Below are positions 44,978 to 57,006 of a stretch of DNA of 64,000 bases, one piece after another. Numbering within the stretch: position 1 is the stretch's first letter; each line of letters starts with the position of its first letter. Source of the DNA: Bretschneidera sinensis. Taxonomy: Eukaryota; Streptophyta; Magnoliopsida; Brassicales; Akaniaceae. Location of the stretch: contig CM043702.1 of the NCBI GenBank assembly GCA_023935145.1, forward strand, positions 74,730,820 through 74,794,819. The letters are read 5' to 3'. The notes under the pieces are model-generated. The model saw only the letters and a program-made list of their open reading frames with translations, was not told where the DNA came from and made no database searches. The position numbers and the translations under genes are program-made.

Positions 44978-46453
44978 ATGCTTGGTCAGAGATCTTTGAA
45001 TTTAGATTTGATACATTTAAATCCCGGCTTAGAAAGAACTTTTAGGAGGCAGAAAAGAGCACCAGTTGAAAGAGAGACATTTGAAATGGGAAAAATTTTT
45101 AGGAATGCAAATCATCCTGAACATGTAGACCAACCTAGAGCTTAGAACGTGAACTCCACTACATCCCTTATGGATTTGTTTGCACCCGTTGCGACTAATT
45201 CATCTTCTTGCATAGTGTTGCCACCTACCAATGCCACCCATTTTGACTTAAAGCCACATGTCATCCAACTCATACCCTCATTTCATGGCTTAGATCTTGA
45301 GAACCCTTATAGTCATGTGAAGAAGTTCAAAGATATTTGTGCTACATTCAAATTCCAAAACTTCTCTGAGGAGTCTGTCAATCTTCGACTTTTCCCTTTT
45401 TCTCTTCACGATAGAGCTAGGGTGTGGTTGGATTCCAACACACCCGGGTCTATCACATCTTGGGAAAACCTGCTTAGTAAATTTTATCATAAGTTTTTGC
45501 CAATGTCTAGAGTGAATGAGTGCCGAAAGGAGATTAGTTCTTTCATTCAGGATGAGGATGCGAAGTTCTCTGAGAGCTGGGAGCGCTTCAAAGAGTTACT
45601 GATCAGATGCCCTCCATATAGATATGAGAAGTGGAGACTCGTTCAATTCTTCTACCAAGGGTTGATCAACCCAACCGTAGCATGATCGAGTCTATGAATG
45701 GGGGAGCATTCTTAAGTCTGACGGGAGATGAAGCATACAACGCATTGGACAAGTTGTCCGACAACTCGCAGCAGTGGGATTTTTCAAGTTTTCGAGATAA
45801 GTCCACTCGCGCTCCCAAGAAAGGAGGCATCTATAAGGTCAGGGAGGACGCTGACTTGAGGATAAAGTTAGATGCTCTTACTAAGAAGATTGACACTCTC
45901 ACTGTGGGCCAATCCATCAATGCTGCCAACACATTCCATGTTGAAAGCTGTTCCATCTGTGCTAGTCCCATGCATCTAGCACAGAATTATCCATCAATGC
46001 CGGCTTTTGTCGAGTATCCTATGGAACAAGTAAATGCTTTCAATGACTATCGGAGGCAGTCGAATGGATCGTTCTCCGAGACATACAATCCACGGTGGAA
46101 GAACCACCCAATTTTTTTTATGGAAGCAGAACCAACCAACGAATCAGGGAGGAGCCCCTCATCATGCTCACAATCAGTATCCTCCCAGATTTTCCCCACA
46201 AATTCCAAGTCATGGTCGTTCTGCCCATCCAGCACCATCACCTGCTTACCAAGCACCCACTCAAACACCAGCACTAGTTTCACAATCGCTAGAGGACACC
46301 CTTAAGGGGTTCATGAAGACGACTGGCCAAAATATGAGTGATGTGAGGAGTGCAACAGCGGTAAACACCCAAGCAATTGCCAAGCTAGAGAGTCAAATAG
46401 GGCAAATTGCAAGTCACTTGGGTGAGAGAGAGAAAGGAAAGTTCTCTAGTTAA
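44978..46453 (+). pseudogene. gag: D gag, broken
   Basis: The ATG at 44978 matches the gag start of A (MLGQRSLNL / MLSQRSLNL). Capsid core at about 45240-45660 (IPSFHGLDLENPYSHVKKFK). A knuckle-like CSICASPMHLAQN lies near 45956-45994, but the fourth ligand position is not C in this copy. A coiled-coil C-terminus follows. Breaks: TAG at 45143-45145 (TGG in A), a one-base loss near 45663, an extra-T frameshift near 46113, and TAA at 46451-46453 (glutamine codon in A). Gag would form the particle. Confidence 0.9.
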
Positions 46454-47281
46454 CCCGTGCCCAACCCGAAAGGACAATTTATGGTTGTAAATTCTTCACA
46501 TCTTATGCACGAGGAGGAACAAGTGCAATCGATTGTTACACTAAGGTTTGGGAGACAAGTGGACAATCGAGTAGAAGAAACCCCTACTATACAGCAAGGG
46601 GAAGAAGGTGGCAATAAGGAGAAGAGAGATGCTGAGCCATCTACAGCCACACCTACTATGAAGGACCCTCCTAGGTCATTTATACCTAAAGTGCCCTACC
46701 CCGAGAGATTACAAGCGCCCAAGAAAGGAGGGAAGCATGAGGAAATTTTGGAGGTATTCAAGCAAGTCCAAATTAATATCCCATTTTTGGATGCCATCCA
46801 TCAAGTGCCGTCATATGCCAAGTTTTTAAAGGACTTAGTCACTATCAAGAGGAGGACGAATGTCCCGAAAAAGGCATTTTTGACTGAGCAGGTTAGCTCA
46901 ATCCTTCAGTGCAAGCTACCCATCAAGTATAAGGACTCGGGGTGTCCTACCATCTCTTGCACGATAGGAGTCAGCCAGATCAAGAGGGCTTTATTGGATC
47001 TAGGAGCAAGTGTGAATCTTCTGCCTTACTCAGTCTTTCTGCAGTTAGGGTTAGGAGAATTGAAGCCCACAAACACAACGCTTCAATTGGCTGACAGGTC
47101 AGTGAAAATACCACGAGGAATAGTTGAGGACGTTTTGATAAAAGTAGATAAGTTCTATTTCCTCATGGATTTTATTATGCTTGACACAGAGCCGGTTCAG
47201 AATGTAAGGATTTAGATACCGATTATTCTAGGGCGACCATTCTTAGCCACGGCTAATGCCCTGATCAATTGTAGGACAAGG
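46454..47281 (+). pseudogene. pro: D protease region
   Basis: Same frame as the end of gag. Retropepsin site LLDLGASVNLLPYS at about 46990-47031; ILGRPFLATANALINC at about 47227-47274, directly after the TAG at 47213-47215 (CAG in A). Confidence 0.9.
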
Positions 47282-48600
47282 GTGGTGAAGATTTCCTATA
47301 TGACAGTGGAGTCAAACATCTTTGATATAACTAGGCAACCACTGGAGTATGATGAAGTGAGAAATGTATGCTTGATAGAGGAGATTCTTGAGGAAACTGT
47401 GGACGAATCAAGCATTGAGGATCCCCTGGAGGCATGCTTTGCTCACTTTGGAGAGGACTTGGGATTAGATAAGTTACTCGAGCAAGTGAATACCATTTTG
47501 GAGCCTGATCCTCAAGAAAGCAATGAGACGGAGGAGACTGCAGCACCTGAACCCCCCAAGAAGGAACTTAAGCCTTTATCGGATAATTTTAAGTATAAGT
47601 TCCTAGGTCCAGCCGATTGTTTGCCTGTGATTATAGCTTCCGATTTGGGTGAGGCTCAAAAGGAGAAATTATTAGATGTTCTAAGAGAGTACAAGGAAGC
47701 TATCGGCTGGACCATTGAGGATATTAAGGGAATCAGCCCCTCGGTGGTGATGTATAAGATACATTTGGAAGAGAATGCCAAGCCATCGAGAAAGCCGCAA
47801 AGAATGCTCAACCCAGCTATGCAAAAGGTTGTGAGGGCAGAAATAATTAAGCTGTTAGATGTAGGGATCATTTATCCCATCTCTGATAGTAAGTGGGTGA
47901 GCCCGATTCATGTCGTGCCCAAGCGAGCTGGATTAACGGTAGTGAAAAATAAGGATGACGAGTTGGTGCCAATTTGTGTTCAGTCAGGGTGGAGAGTGTG
48001 TATAGACTACCGTAAACTGAACGCTGCCACAAGGAATGATCATTTTCCACTCCCATTTATTGATCAGATGGTAGAGCGTTTGGCTGGGCACGAGTATTAT
48101 TGTTTTTTGGATGGTTATTCTGGATATAACCAGGTCCCCGTGGACCTTAAAGATCAGGAGAAGATGACGTTTACCTGTCCTTTTGGGACATTCGCCTACC
48201 GTCGCATGCCCTTTGGGTTATGCAATGCACCTGCTACTTTTCAGCGATGCATGGTTAGTATATTCTCTGACATGGTAGAGCGGTTCTTAGAGATTTTCAT
48301 GGACGACTTCTCTGTCTTCAGTTCAACCTTTGAAGAGTGTCTGCACCGTCTCGCTTTGGTTTTAGTGTGGTGTAAGGAGAAGAACCTAGTGCTTAATTGG
48401 GAGAAGTGCCATTTTATGGTTAAGTAAGGCATTGTACTGGGGCATGTCGTATCTCATCAGGGGATTGAAGTTGACAAAGCGAAGGTGGACCTGATTTCCA
48501 ACCTTCCACCCCCACGTACAGTGAAGGAGGTTCGATTTTTTATGGGTCATGCAGGTTTCTATAGGCGATTCATCTAGAATTTCAGCAAAATCGCCAGGCC
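47282..48600 (+). pseudogene. pol: D pol: pre-RT linker and reverse transcriptase
   Basis: Open for 381 codons, then TAA at 48425-48427 and TAG at 48575-48577. An acidic linker of about 130 residues precedes RT. RT blocks: VCIDYRKLNAATRNDHFPLPFIDQ cut into VCIDYRKLN and NDHFPLPFIDQ, FLDGYSGYNQ, FGTFAYRRMPFGLCNAPATFQ-type sequence, and catalytic FMDD at 48296-48307. The thumb region with SNLPPPRTVKEVR follows after the first stop. Frames on both sides of the stops are the same, so the breaks are simple substitutions. Confidence 0.93.
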
Positions 48601-49228
48601 CTTGTGCCTGTTATTACAAAAGGATGCCCTATTTATATTTGATGAGGACTGTAAGAAAGAATTTGGGGGTCTGAAGAAGATTCTGACATCCACACCCATT
48701 ATTCAGCCACCCAACTGGGGTATGCCTTTTGAGATTATGTGTGACCCATCAGATTATGTTGTTGGAGTTGTTTTGGGGCAATGTGTTGATAAACTTCCCT
48801 ATGTTATCTATTATGCAAGTCGAACTCTAAACGATGCACAACTTAATTACTCTACCACTGAAAAGGAGTTGTTAGCAGTCGTTTTTGCATTAGACAAGTT
48901 CAGATCCTACTTGTTAGGATCTAAGGTCATTATCTACTCGGATCATGCAGCATTGAAGTATCTTTTCTCTAAAAAAGATGCTAAATCTCGTCTTATCCGA
49001 TGGATCTTGCTACTTCAAGAGTTCGACATCGAGATTCGGGATAAGAAAGGTTCTGAAAATATGGTGGCGGACCATTTATCTAGATTGATTGTGGATTGCA
49101 CTGAGGCTGCCACTCCCATTTCTGAGACCTTTCCTGATGAGCAGTTAATGCTCATTGCTCAAAATCCCGCTCCATGGTTTGCTGATATAGTGAACTATCT
49201 TGTCACCGGACACATGCCTTTGCATTAG
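48601..49228 (+). pseudogene. pol: D pol: RNase H
   Basis: Open for 208 codons. Acidic residues are seen in [34 protein letters not shown] and VADHLSRL. Ends at TAG 49226-49228, where A has TGG. It removes the RNA template during reverse transcription. Confidence 0.92.
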
Positions 49229-50464
49229 GGGCAACAAGATAAATCAAAGTTTTTGGCCATGGCAAAACATTTTTCTGGGATGATCCTTACCTATTCAAGT
49301 ATTGTCCCGATCAGATCATCAGAAGGTGTATTCCTGAGCATGACCAATCTAATGTCATCGCCTTCTGTCATGATCAGGCTTGTGGAGGCCATTTTACTGC
49401 TAAAAAGACCATTGCGAAGATTTTGTAGTGTGGATTCTATTGGCCTACCCTGTTCCGGGACTCTCACACCTACTGTGTATCTTGTGAGCATTGCCAAAAG
49501 CTAGGGAGTCTTTCTAGGAGGAATATGATTCCCTTAATCTTATTCTGATTGTTGAGATTTTTGATGTGTGGGTTATTGATTTCATGGGACCATTCCCAAA
49601 CTCCTTTGGCTACCTGTACATTCTGGTTGCTGTGGACTATCTGTCCAAGTGGGTGGAGGCTGTTGCATGCAAGACTAATGACCACAGAGTTATGGTCCAG
49701 CTCTTGAAGGACACTATTTTTGCTCGTTTTGGTACGCCTCGAGCAATCATAAGTGATGGAGGTAAGCACTTTTGCAACAAGATCTTTAAGCAGTTGGTGA
49801 AGAAGTATTTCATCACACACAAGGTTGCCACCCCATATCACCCACAGACGAGTGGTCAAGTGGAAATTTCAAATTGCGAGATCAAACAAATTTTGGAGAA
49901 GACTGTGAACCCTAGTAGAAATGATTGGTTTCTGCGATTAACTGATGCGCTGTGGGCATATCGGATAGCCTTCAAGATGCCAATTAGCATGTCTCCCTAT
50001 CGTATTGTGTACAGAAAGGCATGTCACCTTCTGGTCGAATTAGAGCATCGTGCATATTGGGCTATCAAGTAACTGAATTTCAGTCTTTCTAAGGCTGGCT
50101 CACAACGGAAGCTCCAACTCAATGAATTAGAGGAGCTGCGGAATGATGCATATGAGTGTGCCCGATCATACAAAGCACAATGAAGAAGACTCATGACCAA
50201 AACATTTTGAGACGAGCTTTTGAGCCGGGTCAGAAAGTTCTTCTTTACAATTCGCGCCTGCATTTTTTTCCAGGCAAGCTAAAATCTCGATGGATAGGTC
50301 CATTTATTATTCGGTCGGTTTTTCCTCATGGGGCCATCAAGATTGAGGATCCAAAGAATGGTAATACTTTCAAGGTAAATGGACAAAGACTAAAACCATT
50401 CTTGGAGTTGAGGAGTCTGGACATTGAGATGATACTGTTGGAGGATCCTAGTTACTCGGATTGA
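49229..50464 (+). pseudogene. pol: D pol: integrase
   Basis: HHCC region at about 49360-49500 across a frameshift (one T lost in the run near 49268) and a TAG at 49426-49428. The core is open at 49566-50072 with [17 protein letters not shown] and [12 protein letters not shown] carrying the D, D and E residues. TAA at 50070-50072 and a one-base loss near 50180 precede the intact C-terminus ([28 protein letters not shown]). The native stop is TGA at 50462-50464. Confidence 0.93.
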
Positions 50465-50483
50465 GGGTAGTTTTCTAGGGAGA

Positions 50484-50528
50484 GTCTGGCTGAAGACTTT
50501 AAACTTAACGCTCATGGGAGGTACCCCA
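50484..50528 (+). promoter_or_regulatory. Conserved post-pol hairpin block (D copy)
   Basis: Twenty bases after the pol stop: GTCTGGCTGAAGAC, TTTAAAC, AACGCT, then TGGGAGGTACCCCA. Confidence 0.75.
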
Positions 50529-51856
50529 CAACTTATCTTTTCTGTATATTTCTTAATTTTTATGATTAATTTTTGTTTCCAGTATTTTGTTTTTGGTTTT
50601 CCAGTTTTTATTTTTCAGGGACAATGCGTACTTCAGTTCAAGTTTGGGGGTATGCTATGAGCCATACCAGTCCAGATAGTTCTCCATATCCCAGGTCAGC
50701 TCTTTCTATATTAGTCACACATTTGGGTCAATGTGTAATTTAAGTTTGGGGGTATAAGAGACACATCACACACTTTGTCCTAATTTGTTGTCTTTTCATC
50801 GTAAAGATAAATGCATGTTCATGTTCGTCTAAAAATTTTGGTTGATATGAAAAAATTGTGATTTGATTTCATTGGTGAGTTTAAAACTTTGAACACATGA
50901 TCGGATAATAGAGTTTAAACTTTAGTTACTTACTTTAGGCATTTTCGAGAATTCACATGTTTGATCTAATCCCACACGAGCACATTAGCACATATTTGTG
51001 TGAGGTATGACATGTGAGTTGAATGTATACGTTTCCTTGTCTTAACTGAAACCGAATGATTTGTTGGATAAACACTTGGGCATATATATATATATATAAA
51101 CTACTAATATTTATAATGATCATCATCAATAAACTTTCCACTAAGTAACTAGACCTCTTGCCTCAGTAAGTAGTGAGTGTTCACGTCAAAATGTGGGAAT
51201 TTTATTCATAATGATCATTGCGAAACTTTCCACTGAGTAACTAGACCTCTTGCCTCAGTAAGCAGTGAGTGTTCACGTCAAAAGGTGGAAATTTTGCTTG
51301 GTAGTATTAAGGCCAGTTTAATTTCGTAGCCTTTTTTACTCGAGTTAGTAAGTCCTTAGGGGTGCCTTTACACCTAATGCCCTAAAACCATCTGGTTTGG
51401 GAGTCATTGACTCAATACTCGTTATATGGGTCAATTAGAAAGCTTAAGAGAACTAAACATAGTAGAGCCATATATATAAAAATAAAAAATAAAAAATAAA
51501 CTATGCCATCGTTGTTCTTTCCAATGAGAAATTCTGTAGATCTTGAGACTTGAATTACCTTGTACATTGAAGTTATTTGGAAACCTCATATGTATATTCT
51601 AATTCACTTTACACTGATTCAAGCTTATAATGTCTTACCATGCCTCTTGTAAGTAATTAGGTTTTAAATTCTTATTCATTGTGAAGATGGGTTCGACTTA
51701 TTTAAGCTTGCTCATGAATGAATCTCATGATTTTGTATGCTTCTTAAATTTTTGGATACCATGAATACTGAACTTATCTTTATAATCCTTGTTGTTCATT
51801 TAGTTTTTTTATTTTTTTTTGCTAAGGGACTAGCAAAATATAAGTTTGGGGGTATT
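50529..51856 (+). other. D 3' noncoding region with polypurine tract
   Basis: No gene. Three AAGTTTGGGGGT motifs (50640-50651, 50742-50753 and 51843-51854); the last abuts the 3' LTR and is the functional polypurine tract. A block of about 90-100 bases (gagtaactagacctcttgcc...) is present twice, at about 51116-51205 and 51206-51300. Confidence 0.8.
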
Positions 51857-53079
51857 TGATGAGTCTTAAATATTGCATATTTAAACCCTTAACTTATATT
51901 TGTTATGCTCTTAGTTAGTAGTATTTCACTTTATTTTATGTCTTTTTTGTGTATTTTTATAGGTTTGTGGAGAAAATGAAGCATTTCAGGAGATGTGAAG
52001 CTTTAGGAGCAATAGTGATCGATCGCACTATGCTGCGATCGAGCGCATGGTCAACAATCCCACATCGAAATGTTTGCAGTATAGTGCACCTGCGATCGAG
52101 CGCACCAGACGCGCAATCGAGCACACATGCGATCGTGCGCACAAGACATACGATCGATCGCACTTGCGATTGATCGCATCATTCTGCGATCGAGCGCACT
52201 CGGGTAGTATCCCACATCGAATTTGAAACCTATGCTACTCCGAGACTCCCCCTATATAAACACCATCTGACCTCATCATTCAGTGTGCAATTCCTGAGCC
52301 ACTTGGTGTAATCCGGTGGACGTCCGCTAGCATTCTGGTGGATCCCGAAGGCTTTGCTACCACAAGAGGAAGCACCGCCCAACAGCGTGTGGAACTTCTT
52401 CCTTGCATAGTAATTATTTCTTTTCATTTAGTTTTGTTTAGTTTAAATGTTTAGCACTTTTATTATAAACTGTAGTTTCATAACTATGAGTGGCTAGAAT
52501 CTTCAACTGAGGTTGAAGATGAAGCCTCGCCATTGTTTGGCATATTAGTTTCAGTTTTGTTTATACAATTCTGATATTTTTTTTAGTATAAATGTTCTGT
52601 TAATTATTTGAGTAGAATCTTATGATTGATTGCGTTTAAATTGTTCTGTTGGATATTCCTTGTGTTTCATCTAATGGATACATCAAATTGTTTTTGATTA
52701 AATTGGATTTCCTTTGTGATTTGTTAAAAGCGAATACATTGGATGCTTTTGGTATAATTGGGATATTTGTTGTTTTTTGTCTTAAGTTGGATTCATAGAA
52801 TGTTTTGATAGGCTATTTTTACATGAAGATATATGCTTAGCTTTGGTGGGGTGGATTCAAAAACCTTAGTGTTTTTATCATTAGTTTTTAAATCAATTTA
52901 ATTTAAGTTTATATTTCTTTTGCAACGTATAATTACAAATTTGGAACTAGGTTAAAATAGACTTAGTTTAGATAAAAATATATTTTCACAACGCAATTCC
53001 CTGTGAATTCGACCTCGCACTTGCACACACTATATTGCAGACGACTCATGCGCTTGCGAGTAATTTAAAACTCATAATA
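51857..53079 (+). repeat. D 3' LTR, 1223 bp
   Basis: Direct repeat of 43527-44734 with few differences. Palindrome array at about 52017-52203, TATA box at about 52253. It ends CATAATA, whereas the 5' copy ends CACAACA. Confidence 0.93.
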
Positions 53080-53084
53080 GATTG

Positions 53085-54366
53085 TGAAACCGGCGTTAGC
53101 ACTTGAGTGGGAGTATGGTAAGCAGATGCTGGTGCTGGATGGCCTGAGCGACCATGACTTGGAATTGGTGGAGTCAATCCAGGAGGGTATTGATTGTGAG
53201 CATGATGAGGGGCTCCTCCCTGATTTAGCTATTGGTTCTGCTTCCATGAAAAATTAGGGTGGTTCTGCCACCCTGGATTGTAAGTCTCAGAGTAGGATCC
53301 ACTTGATTGCCTCTAATAGTCATTGAAAATGTTTACATGTTCCCTGGGACACTCGTCAAAAGCCGGCATAGATGGACAATTCTGTGCTAAATGCATAGGA
53401 CTAGCACAAATGGAACAACAATTGTCATTAATTGTATTGGCAGCATTGATGGACTTGCCCATAGTGAGAGCGCCAATTTTCTTGGTGAGAGCATCTATCT
53501 TTATCTTCAAGCCAGTCTCCTCCTTAATCTCATAGATGCCTCCTTTCCTAGGAGCACGAATGGACTTATCCCGACAGCTTGAAAAATCCCACTGCTGTGA
53601 GTTGTCGGACAGTTTGTCCAATGCCTTGTATGCTTCATCCCCTGTCAGACTTAAGAATGCCATTCATAGACTCGATCATATTACGATTGGGTTGAGTCAA
53701 CCCTCGGTAGAAGAACTGAACAAGTCTCCACTTCTCATATCCATGTGGAGCGTATCTAATCAGTTACTCTTTAAAACGCTCCCAACTCTCAGAAAACTTC
53801 TCATCTTCCTCCTGAGTGAAAGAACTAATCTCTTTTTGGTACTCATTCACTCTAGACATTGGGAAAAATTTATTATAGAATTTACTCAGTAGATTTTCCC
53901 AAGATGTAATAGACCCGGACGTGTTGGAATCCAACCATACCCTAGCTCTATCATGAAGATAAAAAGGGAAAAGTCTAAGATGGACTGACTCCTCAGAGAA
54001 GTTCTGGAACTTGAATGTGGCACAAATATCTTTGAACTTCTTTACATGGCTGTAAGGATTTTCAAGATCTAAGCCATGAAATGAGGGTAGGAGTTCGATG
54101 ACATGTGGCTTTAAATCAAAATGGGTAGCATTGGTGGGTGGAAACACGATGCAGGAAGATGAGTTAGTCGCAACTGGTGCGAACAAATCTCTCAGGGACG
54201 TGGTGGAGTCCACGTCCCATGCTCCAGGTTGCTCTTGGTTCCTCAAATTTTCTCCCATCTCAATTGTCTCTTGTTCAGCAAGTGACTTCTTCTGTCTCCT
54301 AAGAGTTCTTTCTAAATCGGGATCTAAAGGTGTCAATTCTAAATTCAGGGATCTCTGACTAAGCAT
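53085..54366 (-). pseudogene. gag: A gag, N-terminal part (upstream side of D insertion)
   Basis: The minus-strand ATG at 54366 begins MLSQRSLNL. Capsid core LLPSFHGLDLENPYSHVKKF (about 54090-54030). Knuckle CSICASPMHLAQNC fits C-x2-C-x4-H-x4-C (about 53413-53372). Breaks: TAA after WERFKE at about 53766, a 4-base loss near 53660, and TAG near 53312. The frame reaches the D border at 53085. Confidence 0.92.
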
Positions 54367-54511
54367 ACACCAAACAGAAAATAGTAAAACAAACTAACTA
54401 GCAGAAGCAGCAAAATAAAATAAAACAAAAAGAAAAATAAAACAAAAATGCTAACTAAACTAGTAGAAAAATAAAATCGATTTAGACAAAAATTTCACAA
54501 ACAAAAACGAT

Positions 54512-54529
54512 TCCCCCGCAACGGCGCCA
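54512..54529 (-). other. A primer-binding site, tRNA-Asp
   Basis: Plus strand tcccccgcaacggcgcca, one mismatch to the tRNA-Asp 3' end. The leader between gag and this site (54367-54511) is A-rich without a gene. Confidence 0.88.
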
Positions 54530-54535
54530 AAAACT

Positions 54536-55899
54536 TGTTATGAGTTTTAAATTACTCGCAAGCGCACGAGTCGTTTGCAATATAGTGTGTGCAAGTGCGA
54601 GGTCAAATCCACAGGGAATGCGTTGTGAAAATAGCTTTTTATCTAAACTAACCTTATTTTAACCTAGTTCCGAATTGTGAATTATATTTTGCAAAACAAA
54701 TATAAACTAAACTAAATTGATTTAATAACTAATGATGAAAACACTAAGGTTTCTGAATCCACCCAACCAAAGTAAAGCATATATCTTTTATGTTCTATAT
54801 AAAAATAATCTATCAAAACATTCCATGAATCCAACTTAAACAAAAAACAACGAATATCTCAATTAAACCAAAAGCATCCAATGTATCATCTTTTAACAAA
54901 TCACAAAGGAAATCCAATTTAATCGAAAAAGATTCGATGTATCCATCAGATGAAACACACAGAATATTCAACAGAACAATTAAAAACTATCAATCATAAG
55001 AATTTACTCAAACAGTTGAAATAGAACATTTAAACTAAACATATCAGAATTATATGAACATATATGAAAATATAATGCTAAACAATGGCGAGGCTTCATC
55101 TTCAACCTCAGCTGAAAATTTTAGCCACTCATGATCATGAAATTAAATTTCACAATAAAAAGTGCTAAGCATTAAAAACTTGAAAAGAATTAAAACTGAC
55201 TGTACATTGGGAGAAATTCCACACGCTGTTGGGCAGCACTTCCCCCGGTGGTGGCAAAAGCCCTTAGGAGATCTACTAGAATGCTAGTAGAAATCCACCA
55301 GATTGCCCACTGAATAATGAAGTGAGGTAGTGTTTATATAAGGGAATTCTCGGAGTACAATAAGCTGTAAATTCGATGTGGGATACTGCCCCTTGCGATC
55401 GATCACAGCATGGTGCGATCGATCGCAGCATGGTGTGATCGATCGCAGCATGGTACGATGTAATGTGTCTGGCACACTGTAAGTGCTTCTTATCCGATGT
55501 GGGATAGCTGGTCAACTGCGGTCGATCGCAACCCTATTGCGCTTGAGAGCATCACAGTGCACTGTAATATATATGATACTGCAAATGTTTCCTCTCCAAT
55601 GTGGGATGTGCGAGTCACTTGTGATCGATCGCAAGTCTGGTGCGCTCGAGCGCAGGTGCGATTGATCTCATGCCTTGTACGCACGATCGCAGGTGCGATC
55701 GATCGCATATCCTGTGCGCTCGATCGCACTAGGCATCCTCAGCTTTTGCTCTTTAAGCTCTGTAGTTTCCACATTGCTTCATTTTATTCCAAAACCTATA
55801 AAAACACAGAAAATAGATAAAATAGCACGAAATAACATAACTAAGAACTCAACGAATGTAAACTAAGGGGCTAAAACATGTAATATTTAGCACTCATCT
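54536..55899 (-). repeat. A 5' LTR, 1364 bp
   Basis: Direct repeat of 36709-38050. It ends CACTCATCT on plus, with the terminal A mutated, directly before GCGCC. Palindrome array at about 55395-55730; minus-strand TATA box near 55341-55334. Confidence 0.93.
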
Positions 55900-55904
55900 G
55901 CGCC

Positions 55905-56892
55905 CCAAGGATGAAATTTCATTCCCGTTAAATCATCTCCTCCCCACTGCCAAAATATCCCTAAATCCCTAAATATTCTTCATTAACAGTAACTTTCTTA
56001 ATTTATTTCCTTAATCTTTGAGCTAATCAATTTCTCCCAACCCTTTCACCATGTATGTATGATCCTTTCGGTTGATTCAAGGTATGTGACTTCATTATTA
56101 GTTATCTTGCTTTTTTCGCTTTCTTTATTCTCTCTCTGCAGGTACATATGATCCTCTTAGTTGAAACAAAAATTTCAAAATCTGGCTTTTGAACTTGTAT
56201 TTTCTCTCTGTAGGGTTTGGATCCTCCAACTCGTCTAATCCAACTCCATCTCTTTGCTTCTTTCTCAAATCCTTGAAGGCTATTCAGATACTTCCTCTTA
56301 TTAATCGATTGATTCTAATTCTCTTTGTTGATGCCTAAAATATGTTGTTCAGCTGGAGGTCGGTACTTCGGGGGGGCTTGTACAAGAAAATAGGGGTGAA
56401 CTAGAGAGTTGCCGGAGGAGAAGGGGTGATGCCTCCGAGGACACTCTGAAGCTTTTATCAGTATAAGATTTTGGAGAAATGGAGAGAATTACGATACTAG
56501 TGTTTTTCAGTAAATGAGCTTGAAACTGGAGATGGGATTGGATTCACATACCTTGGGCCTTTTATAGTGATTCAGAGGCAGGTTGACCACATACTCGGAA
56601 TGGCGCAATCCCTGAGATCTCGCTTCTCTGCTGAGAGATCTCGAACGTGTTCAGATGATGCTCAGTCCTATTAATCACAATTTACCTTGACGGTTGCATT
56701 ACTTGCCCTCTTTGTGTGTCCTCTAGGTATAGGATGGGGATGGTTTCGCGTGTCCTATGCTTATTGGTGGGAATGGTTCCACGTGTCATTGGCTTATTGG
56801 TAGGGAGTGGTTCCATGTGTTATTGGCTTATTGGCGGGGATTGGTTCCATGTGTCATTGGCTTATTGGTGGGGGCTTTTATGGGCTATATCA
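55905..56892 (-). repeat. Tat-like 3' LTR, larger part
   Basis: On the minus strand it starts TGATATAGCC next to a polypurine tract (GAGAAAGTGGGGGTCC) and has a TATA box (ctataaaagg, complement of about 56557-56566). Its downstream end was displaced by insertion of A and presumably continues at 36708 and leftwards. Confidence 0.6.
56741..56874. repeat. 33/34-bp tandem repeat, four copies, in Tat LTR U3
   Basis: Units at 56741, 56774, 56808 and 56842 share tggtt(c)ca/cgtgt...ggcttattgg. They are located upstream of the LTR TATA box in element orientation. Confidence 0.88.
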
Positions 56893-57006
56893 TAGGACCC
56901 CCACTTTCTCAAGCATACTTGTGTGCTATGAGGAATTATAGTGTGGCTTCGTCCCTTAGCCGTGCATTTTTACGAGGAACAATTAGTGCCTGTCCTTAGG
57001 AATCTC

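Larger units (their letters stand above)
43527..53079 (+). mobile_element. D: full gypsy (Athila-like) retrotransposon inserted in gag of A
   Basis: LTRs 43527-44734 and 51857-53079, tRNA-Asp primer site, gag, protease, RT, RNase H, integrase, hairpin block, 3' noncoding DNA, polypurine tract. Target duplication GATTG at 43522-43526 and 53080-53084. Pol is closely related to A, with LTRs of a sister subfamily. At least eight stops and five single-base indels lie in gag-pol, although the LTRs are still very similar to each other. Confidence 0.95.
36709..55899 (-). mobile_element. A: full gypsy (Athila-like) retrotransposon, interrupted by D
   Basis: LTRs at 36709-38050 and 54536-55899 are flanked by the target duplication GCGCC (36704-36708 and 55900-55904). 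Element order on the minus strand: 5' LTR, tRNA-Asp primer site, gag, [D inserted], protease, RT, RNase H, integrase, hairpin block, 3' noncoding DNA, 3' LTR. Without D and one GATTG copy it is about 9.6 kb. The gag-pol was one long frame and now has several stops and indels. Confidence 0.93.
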
